Positions 31,617 through 36,752 of a stretch of DNA of 36,752 nucleotides are shown one piece after another. A program made the position numbers and the translations under genes. Position 1 is the stretch's first letter; every line of letters begins with the position of its first letter. The DNA is from UMGS1279 sp045577695 (GTDB taxonomy: Bacteria; Bacillota; Clostridia; Oscillospirales; Acutalibacteraceae): the NCBI GenBank assembly GCA_045577695.1, contig JAZNIW010000016.1, forward strand, positions 1 through 36,752, given 5' to 3'. The notes beneath the pieces are model-generated. The model saw only the letters and a list, made by a program, of their open reading frames with translations, did no database searches and was not told the DNA's origin.

Positions 31617-33575
31617 TTATCGTTTCAGTTCTTCAATTTTATCGCGTAGTGTGGCGGCGTATTCAAATTCCAACATTTTGGCAGCCTCTTTCATTTCGAG
31701 CGTCAAACGTTTTATCATCTGTTCACGTTCGGATTTCGAAAGGCGCTTGCTATCTACTCCTTTGGCATTGCGACTGCCGCCCATTTCAATCACGGCGCGC
31801 ACCTCTTTTTGAATAGTTTTGGGTGTAATGCCATTTTCCTTGTTGTACTGGATCTGTAAGGTACGACGGCGTTCAGTTTCACGAATAGCATTCTCCATCG
31901 ATGGGGTGACACAGTCGGCATACATAATAACCATCCCGTTGGCGTTGCGGGCGGCGCGACCGATGGTTTGAATTAAAGAGGTTTCGCTACGCAAGAATCC
32001 TTCTTTATCGGCATCCAAAATAGCAACCAAAGAAACCTCCGGCAAATCCAACCCCTCACGCAGCAGATTAATTCCGATAAGAACGTTAAACGCACCAAGG
32101 CGCAAATCGCGAATAATTTCCATTCGCTCTATCGTATCAATATCGTGGTGCATATACCGAACTTTGATATCCAATTGCTCAAAAAATTCGGTCAAATCTT
32201 CAGCCATTTTTTTGGTTAATGTAGTCACCAAAACACGCTCACCTTTTTCGGTGCGTTGGTGAATTTCACCTACCAAATCATCAATCTGTCCGGTAGTGGG
32301 TTTGACCACCACTACGGGGTCCAGCAAGCCGGTCGGACGAATAACCTGCTCTACCATCTGCGCAGCGTGTTGTTTTTCAAACTCGCCCGGCGTTGCCGAA
32401 ACATAAACGGCCTTTTTTATTTTGCTATAAAACTCTTCGAAATTCAACGGACGGTTATCAAAAGCCGAAGGTAGGCGGAATCCATAATCCACCAAGTTTT
32501 CCTTGCGGGCGCGATCGCCACCATACATACCACGCAACTGCGGCAACATCACGTGAGATTCATCCACCAACAGCAAAAAATCTTTTGGGAAATAATCCAA
32601 TAAGGTAAACGGTATACTGCCCGGCGCTCGGCCGGAAAGCACGCGGGAATAATTTTCAATCCCCTTACAGGTGCCGATTTCCTGCAGCATTTCCATATCA
32701 TATTCGGTGCGCTGACGAATGCGTTGCGCCTCTATCAGTTTTCCACTCTCAATAAAATAGGAGACCCGTTCCTCCATCTCGGTGCGCAGTTCTTCCAAAG
32801 CAGTTTCCATTTTATCAGGTGATACAATATAGTGCGAAGCGGGATAAATGCCAATATGCCGCAATTCTTCCTTTAACTCCCCCGTCAAAGGATTGATTTT
32901 GGTAATGCGGTCAACCTCGTCGCCAAAAAACTCCACCCGAATGGCAAGATCGTTATAATAGGCAGGAAAAATCTCTACCGTATCCCCACGCACGCGAAAT
33001 TTGTTTCGGACAAAATTCAAATCGTTGCGCTCATACTGTAAATCCACCAAACGATGCAACAGAGTATCTCGATCGGTTTCCATCCCCACCCGCAACGAAA
33101 TAATCATATTGCGGTAATCGATTGGGTTGCCGAGGGAGTAAATTCCCGAAACACTGGCCACAATGATGACATCCTTGCGTTCCGACAGGGAACAAGTGGC
33201 GGAATGACGAAGTTTGTCAATCTCGTCGTTAATGGCCGAATCCTTCTCAATATAGGTGTCGGTTCCCGGGATATATGCCTCCGGCTGATAATAATCATAA
33301 TAGGATACAAAATATTCCACCGCATTCTCAGGGAAGAATTCGCGAAACTCCGAGCAAAGCTGTGCGGCGAGGGTTTTGTTGTGAGCGAGAACGAGAGTCG
33401 GCTTGTTTACATTCGCGATAATATTCGCCATAGTGAAGGTTTTACCCGAGCCGGTAACGCCGAGCAAAACCTGCTCTTTTAAGCCATTTTTGATACCTTC
33501 TGTCAATTTTTCAATAGCTTCAGGCTGGTCACCCGTAGGCTTGTACTTAGAATGCAAAATAAACTTATCCGGCAC
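31617..33575 (-). CDS. uvrB: Excinuclease ABC subunit B
   Basis: The damage-verification helicase-like subunit of nucleotide excision repair, working with UvrA and UvrC. Full length at 652 residues. Walker A GVTGSGKT is at 39-46, and the beta-hairpin region YYDYYQPEAYIPGTDTYIEK is present. LLLVDESHVMLPQ is the DEAD-type motif, with VSATPGEFE, INLLREGLDLPEVSLVAILD and QTIGRAARNANG further on. A UVR motif near the C-terminus (KEAAKMLEFEYAATLRDKIE) binds UvrC. It starts with GTG at 33575, GGAG 8 nt upstream. uvrA and uvrC are not in the window. The likely promoter region overlaps the repeat at 33667-33728 and no LexA box was recognised. Confidence 0.97.
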   Translation of the reverse strand: MPDKFILHSKYKPTGDQPEAIEKLTEGIKNGLKEQVLLGVTGSGKTFTMANIIANVNKPTLVLAHNKTLAAQLCSEFREFFPENAVEYFVSYYDYYQPEAYIPGTDTYIEKDSAINDEIDKLRHSATCSLSERKDVIIVASVSGIYSLGNPIDYRNMIISLRVGMETDRDTLLHRLVDLQYERNDLNFVRNKFRVRGDTVEIFPAYYNDLAIRVEFFGDEVDRITKINPLTGELKEELRHIGIYPASHYIVSPDKMETALEELRTEMEERVSYFIESGKLIEAQRIRQRTEYDMEMLQEIGTCKGIENYSRVLSGRAPGSIPFTLLDYFPKDFLLLVDESHVMLPQLRGMYGGDRARKENLVDYGFRLPSAFDNRPLNFEEFYSKIKKAVYVSATPGEFEKQHAAQMVEQVIRPTGLLDPVVVVKPTTGQIDDLVGEIHQRTEKGERVLVTTLTKKMAEDLTEFFEQLDIKVRYMHHDIDTIERMEIIRDLRLGAFNVLIGINLLREGLDLPEVSLVAILDADKEGFLRSETSLIQTIGRAARNANGMVIMYADCVTPSMENAIRETERRRTLQIQYNKENGITPKTIQKEVRAVIEMGGSRNAKGVDSKRLSKSEREQMIKRLTLEMKEAAKMLEFEYAATLRDKIEELKR

Positions 33576-33666
33576 GTTCTCACTCCTCTCCTCTTTGATT
33601 ATTTTCTGCCTTTTTCTTGTCTTAAATTCACTCGAAATTTCCTCAAAAACTTGGCGAATAGTAAAT

Positions 33667-33728
33667 TACACGAATTTAGGTCACAAATTTGTGTTCATAA
33701 TCAGTGCAAAATATTCAACCGAGTATTC
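33667..33728. repeat. 62-bp direct repeat, copy 1
   Basis: This 62-nt block begins TACACGAATTTAGGTCACAA and ends AGTATTC. It matches 34344-34405 over the whole length with about nine differences. It contains the perfect palindrome CACAAATTTGTG. It lies between the uvrB start and the next gene's stop. The two copies bracket the 177-aa membrane protein gene. Confidence 0.8.
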
Positions 33729-33775
33729 ATTGCTAACAAACTTCAAAATGTTTTTTGCTCGGTCATTTTTGAATT

Positions 33776-34309
33776 TCAAACCTCTTTTAATTCAAAAAAA
33801 TTCTTATTGTAGGCTAACATGTTTTTATGCTTTCCAACACTAACAACATAAAACTCATCATCAATTTGAGATATATCATATAGTTGCTCGTTATTCATAT
33901 CATAAGGATTTGAAATTGTTAAAATGTGTTTCTTGATTTTGTATTCTCCCGATTTTTGAAAAAGGAAGGTGTATGTATGGTGATACCCTCTGTATCTACT
34001 CAATTGTGCTTTTTTATTTTTATCAACCAACACATCTGTAATAATATCAATTTTATTGTTTTGGGTTAAATGATACTCCTTAAATGTTTTACAAAGATTC
34101 ATTACGCTTGTAATAATTAAATAAACATACAGCGGACTCAATAGCCAAACTATACTTTTAGGGTTATAAATGCTTAATTGAGGCTTAAAGTGATATAACA
34201 CTAAATAAGCAACACAAAGTAACAGAAGCGCCCCATATTTTATTACATCGTGCAAATATATTTTATTTAATTCGGTTTTTATAACATCTTTGGTTAATGT
34301 TTTTTTCAT
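33776..34309 (-). CDS. Unknown membrane protein, two predicted helices
   Basis: A 177-residue protein I do not recognise. After a charged N-terminus come two hydrophobic helices (YGALLLLCVAYLVLYHF and IVWLLSPLYVYLIITSVMNL). A soluble C-terminal domain of about 105 residues follows, rich in Lys, Asn and aromatic residues (YRGYHHTYTFLFQKSGEYKI ... DEFYVVSVGKHKNML). The domain looks like a small beta-rich fold. GAGG is 7 nt before the ATG. Codon use is very AT-rich compared with genes left of 33.6 kb, and 62-bp direct repeats flank it, so recent transfer is likely. Confidence 0.65.
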   Translation of the reverse strand: MKKTLTKDVIKTELNKIYLHDVIKYGALLLLCVAYLVLYHFKPQLSIYNPKSIVWLLSPLYVYLIITSVMNLCKTFKEYHLTQNNKIDIITDVLVDKNKKAQLSRYRGYHHTYTFLFQKSGEYKIKKHILTISNPYDMNNEQLYDISQIDDEFYVVSVGKHKNMLAYNKNFFELKEV

Positions 34310-34341
34310 AACAAGTCCTCACAGTGATTTATCTTTTTCTC

Positions 34342-34471
34342 TTTACACGAATTTAGGTCACAAACTTGTAGTCATAATCAGTACAAAGTATTCAGTCAAG
34401 TATTCCGGTGCGTTTAATCTGCTATTTTAAAGGGAAAATTGCTTTCTAATAAAAATCAAAATTCGTGTAAA
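34342..34471. mobile_element. 130-bp MITE-like element with 13-bp terminal inverted repeats (contains repeat copy 2)
   Basis: TTTACACGAATTT (34342-34354) is repeated in perfect inverted form as AAATTCGTGTAAA (34459-34471). The left 62 nt (34344-34405) are the second copy of the direct repeat at 33667-33728. The first copy lacks the right-hand end and may be a truncated element. No coding sequence is present. The rest of the 440-nt gap up to 34750 holds only the hairpin at 34564-34600 and AT-rich sequence. Confidence 0.6.
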
Positions 34472-34563
34472 TGGGCTAACTTTTGAAAAGTCAGCAGGAC
34501 AACACGAAATAACACAAACTAAACTCAACTAATATATTATAGCATAAAACCACTAATAAGTAA

Positions 34564-34600
34564 ACACCAAGACATATGCAAAATACATATGTCTTGGTGT
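34564..34600 (-). terminator. Perfect 15-bp hairpin downstream of the small secreted protein gene
   Basis: ACACCAAGACATATG (34564-34578) pairs perfectly with CATATGTCTTGGTGT (34586-34600), 7-nt loop. Reading leftward it is followed by TTTACTTATTAG. It is 150 nt past the stop at 34751, so it probably ends the leftward transcript, though the T tract is broken. Confidence 0.6.
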
Positions 34601-34750
34601 CCTAAAAAGATTATATTATTGCTTTTATTATGAATATTGTTTATGTGTATTACTGCTTTTACAAAAATGCCGCTACAACAGATAATATCCCACACAAGTA
34701 GATGGCAAATTTATGAGTTAATTCTAAATAGTTATTCAAAAAGATTTAAT

Positions 34751-35077
34751 TTATTGTATATATACACCTTCACGTATTTCAACATTTGTTGCAACATCAT
34801 TTTTAAACTCAATAACATACCATTTCCTTGTGAAACCAGTTAGATATTGAGGATGATTATAATGACTCGCTACATATTCTGCATATAGATAATTTCCGCT
34901 TTCATCATATTTGCTATAAGCAAATTCGCCATATTTTTCTATAATGTTCTCTTTTGTGTTTCCAATAATAAATCGGTCGTTGAATTTATAATGGGTGGGA
35001 TGGAAATACCAATAAACACCTATTGATAATACTAAAACAATGAAGATGCAAACACAAGAATTTATAATTTTTTTCAT
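34751..35077 (-). CDS. Small membrane-anchored or secreted protein
   Basis: A 108-residue protein with an N-terminal signal anchor (INSCVCIFIVLVLSIGVYWYF). An extracellular domain of about 80 residues follows: FIIGNTKENIIEKYGEF, YAEYVASHYNHPQYLTG, WYVIEFKNDVATNVEIREG. The order of a GNTKENIIEKYG helix, then strands and a final V.REG strand recalls the BamE/SmpA-like fold of small lipoproteins, but this is only a pattern resemblance. No lipobox is clear. GGAGG is 5 nt before the ATG. It is AT-rich like its neighbours and may share a transcript with the genes at 35155 and 36053. Confidence 0.7.
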   Translation of the reverse strand: MKKIINSCVCIFIVLVLSIGVYWYFHPTHYKFNDRFIIGNTKENIIEKYGEFAYSKYDESGNYLYAEYVASHYNHPQYLTGFTRKWYVIEFKNDVATNVEIREGVYIQ

Positions 35078-35154
35078 ATATTCCTCCGCGCATTATTAAT
35101 GTTTTAGATTTGTCTTGTAAATACTAGATAATTATAAACTTGTGTACTACCTTT

Positions 35155-36033
35155 TCATGATGCATTTCTTAAATTGGATAAGTTTTCATCATAAGACGCT
35201 CTGTAGGTGGTGGAATAAAAGGTGTTTTCTGTTTTATTAAATGTAATTTGTAAAACCTCTGTTTGATCTACAACCAACGCATATTCCCTCAAAAAGTATA
35301 TATCAATATTTCTTGAAACTTCCTGCAAGAAAAATTCTTTTTCATCGCGCACCAAATAAAACTTTTTTTCAACCTCATTTTGTGAGGATTTAACATTACT
35401 TAATGTTAAATTTTCATTTATTATCTGTTCGTATTTATTGCTTGATATGTTATTTAAAATGGGAGTTATATATGTTTGTAAATTATCGCTTATACTTTGC
35501 AACGAATCCGAAATGGCATTGCCGTTTTGGTCAATAAAAACGATTTTATATGACAAAGCAAGTGATTCAACCGGTATTTTGGCACAAAAACAGAGTCCAT
35601 CTATATCCGATATTTCTTTGCCGCTAAACCCTATTGTTTTTTCGTTCGAATTATAATCTACTAGTTTTATCTCTTTAACATTTTTATATTTTGTCACACC
35701 GAAAATATACATAGTATCATTAACTGTTGCCGAACGAATATTGTTAACTTTTTTGTCCGATGTAAAACCGTCAAAATTATTTCGTATCCAAAAAAGGCCT
35801 TCTTTTTTAGCAGACTTTATATTGTAATTTGAATCAAACTGTATATAAAAGTTTTCATCTGAATATTCAAAAAAGACATTATCGGCTTTTACTCCCCAAT
35901 TTTTTGTTGCCCCCTCACCAGATAAAAATATTTTTCTATCGTAATGATTATTTGTCCAAAAAAAATATAGACCTAAAATCAAAACAAAAATACTAAAAAG
36001 AAAAATCGCAAATCTTTTTGAGAATTTCAACAT
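35155..36033 (-). CDS. Unknown membrane-anchored extracellular protein
   Basis: A 292-residue protein with a single N-terminal helix (RFAIFLFSIFVLILGLYFFW) and a long extracellular part. I recognise no family. The middle part looks beta-rich with a segment SATVNDTMYIFGVTKYKNVK followed by IKLVDYNSNEKTIGF, much like secreted Ig-like domains that recur in clostridial accessory proteins. GGGGAG lies 7 nt upstream of the ATG. It begins 19 nt after the stop of the next gene upstream and is followed after 77 nt by the small secreted protein gene. Confidence 0.7.
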   Translation of the reverse strand: MLKFSKRFAIFLFSIFVLILGLYFFWTNNHYDRKIFLSGEGATKNWGVKADNVFFEYSDENFYIQFDSNYNIKSAKKEGLFWIRNNFDGFTSDKKVNNIRSATVNDTMYIFGVTKYKNVKEIKLVDYNSNEKTIGFSGKEISDIDGLCFCAKIPVESLALSYKIVFIDQNGNAISDSLQSISDNLQTYITPILNNISSNKYEQIINENLTLSNVKSSQNEVEKKFYLVRDEKEFFLQEVSRNIDIYFLREYALVVDQTEVLQITFNKTENTFYSTTYRASYDENLSNLRNAS

Positions 36034-36052
36034 ATATTTCTCCCCTTGTTAG

Positions 36053-36752
36053 TTATAAAAATATTTTAGACCAGCTACCTCGTTTGCCTTCAGCACCATA
36101 TACATAAACGCTGGATTCATTATATATATTACATAATCGATAATCGTTATATGTATAATCAAACAAATCACCCGTTGATTCTCGTAAAGTATAAAGCACC
36201 ATTTTCATCAAATCAGAATCGGTCATTTGATTATAGGTAGCATTAAAAAATGCTCTATCGATATATGGCGTAATAAAAGCAACTAATATATTGGCTATCA
36301 TGTCTGACAATATATCAGAAGAAGAAATATGTGAAATACCCAAACTATTTAATACCGTTTCAGTTTCAGACGGCAATGCTTCTAATGTAGCTAAAATTGC
36401 TTCACTAAATGTCGTATCAGTTAAATAATTATCTCTCCACAACAATGCAGTTGCTTTATTTGTATACATATAATATTTCGTACTTGTCAAATTATCTGCG
36501 TATGTGGGAAATGGTTTATACTCATCATTGAACCAAGCTATGAACGACTTTTCAGTATTAGAGTAATAATTATTGGGAAGTTTGTAATAATCCTTTATAA
36601 ACTTAAACCTCAAGGTATAATCACCATATCCGGTTGAAGAATTATGACTTACAGCAATATAGTATCGTTTCATAGCTTCAAAGTGTGCTGTAATTTTAAA
36701 GTTGCCGTTACCGTTACTATTATTATCAGAATCAAGCAAACCGCCAGATGCA
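36053..36752 (-). CDS. Secreted protein with PPC-like domain, N-terminus outside the window
   Basis: The frame is open to the window edge, so only the C-terminal 232 residues are seen. The first part (GGLLDSDNNSNGNGNFKI ... AMKRYYIAVSHNSSTGYGDY, TLRF) matches the bacterial pre-peptidase C-terminal (PPC) pattern: an Asp/Asn/Gly-rich turn, then a strand with YYI.V and G.YTL. This is an extracellular beta-sandwich. The rest is a helical region of about 170 residues without a recognised family, with sections like ILSDMIANILVAFITPYIDR. The TTG at 36739 is not a likely start, because the PPC-type sequence continues upstream of it. Confidence 0.65.
   Translation of the reverse strand, partial: ASGGLLDSDNNSNGNGNFKITAHFEAMKRYYIAVSHNSSTGYGDYTLRFKFIKDYYKLPNNYYSNTEKSFIAWFNDEYKPFPTYADNLTSTKYYMYTNKATALLWRDNYLTDTTFSEAILATLEALPSETETVLNSLGISHISSSDILSDMIANILVAFITPYIDRAFFNATYNQMTDSDLMKMVLYTLRESTGDLFDYTYNDYRLCNIYNESSVYVYGAEGKRGSWSKIFL

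Noticed and set aside
33575..33775. LexA/SOS box in front of uvrB
   Set aside because: No GAAC-type inverted motif was found; the CACAAATTTGTG palindrome belongs to the direct repeat and is also present, in altered form, far from uvrB.

Overview
The window looks like a chromosomal segment of an endospore-forming Clostridia-class Firmicute, most like the Oscillospiraceae/Ruminococcaceae. The reasons are a Gram-positive PolC, the order pyrH-frr-uppS-cdsA-dxr-rseP-ispG-polC, strong GGAGG ribosome-binding sites, a SipL-type spore protein, a YtvI-type protein, a MecA-like adaptor and Rnf-type proteins. The genus is inference. Most of the window has balanced base composition; the last 3 kb is clearly AT-rich.

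Region 1 (1-10.9 kb, minus strand) is one long operon read right to left from a good sigma-A promoter at 10852-10880. It encodes UMP kinase, ribosome recycling factor, undecaprenyl-PP synthase, CDP-DAG synthase, two MEP-pathway enzymes (Dxr, IspG), the RseP site-2 protease, PolC and a GNAT acetyltransferase, and ends near a 107-bp imperfect palindrome. PolC lacks its usual inserted proofreading exonuclease domain. Region 2 (10.9-16.9 kb) has an ABC-F ATPase (minus) divergent from metG-tatD (plus, ending at an intrinsic terminator), followed by a membrane-anchored alpha/beta hydrolase.

Region 3 (16.9-23.3 kb) holds a lone LolD-type ABC ATPase, a polysaccharide deacetylase and a Cys-rich protein behind a sigma-K-like promoter (possible spore coat). 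It also holds a two-gene rnfC-rnfD locus followed by a 46-aa membrane protein gene, a MecA-like adaptor and rpe. The RnfC has lost the recognisable flavin/NADH motifs, and rnfG/E/A/B are absent from the window. Two convergent pairs here overlap at their stop codons.

Region 4 (23.3-26.8 kb, minus) is an aspartate-family operon: ACT-domain protein, hom, a decayed thrB fossil, lysC and terminator. Region 5 (26.8-31.3 kb, plus) encodes a YtvI/AI-2E-family membrane protein, a SipL-like SPOCS/LysM protein, and a surface protein with an NlpC/P60-like Cys-His domain, a Cna-B-like domain and Ser-rich linkers. A terminator-like hairpin lies right at the predicted start of the last transcript.

Region 6 (31.3-36.75 kb) contains a MITE-like inverted-repeat element, uvrB, and an AT-rich accessory stretch. 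That stretch has four unrecognised or partial membrane/secreted proteins and diverged 62-bp direct repeats, one copy inside a 130-bp element with 13-bp terminal inverted repeats. No rRNA, tRNA or CRISPR array was seen.
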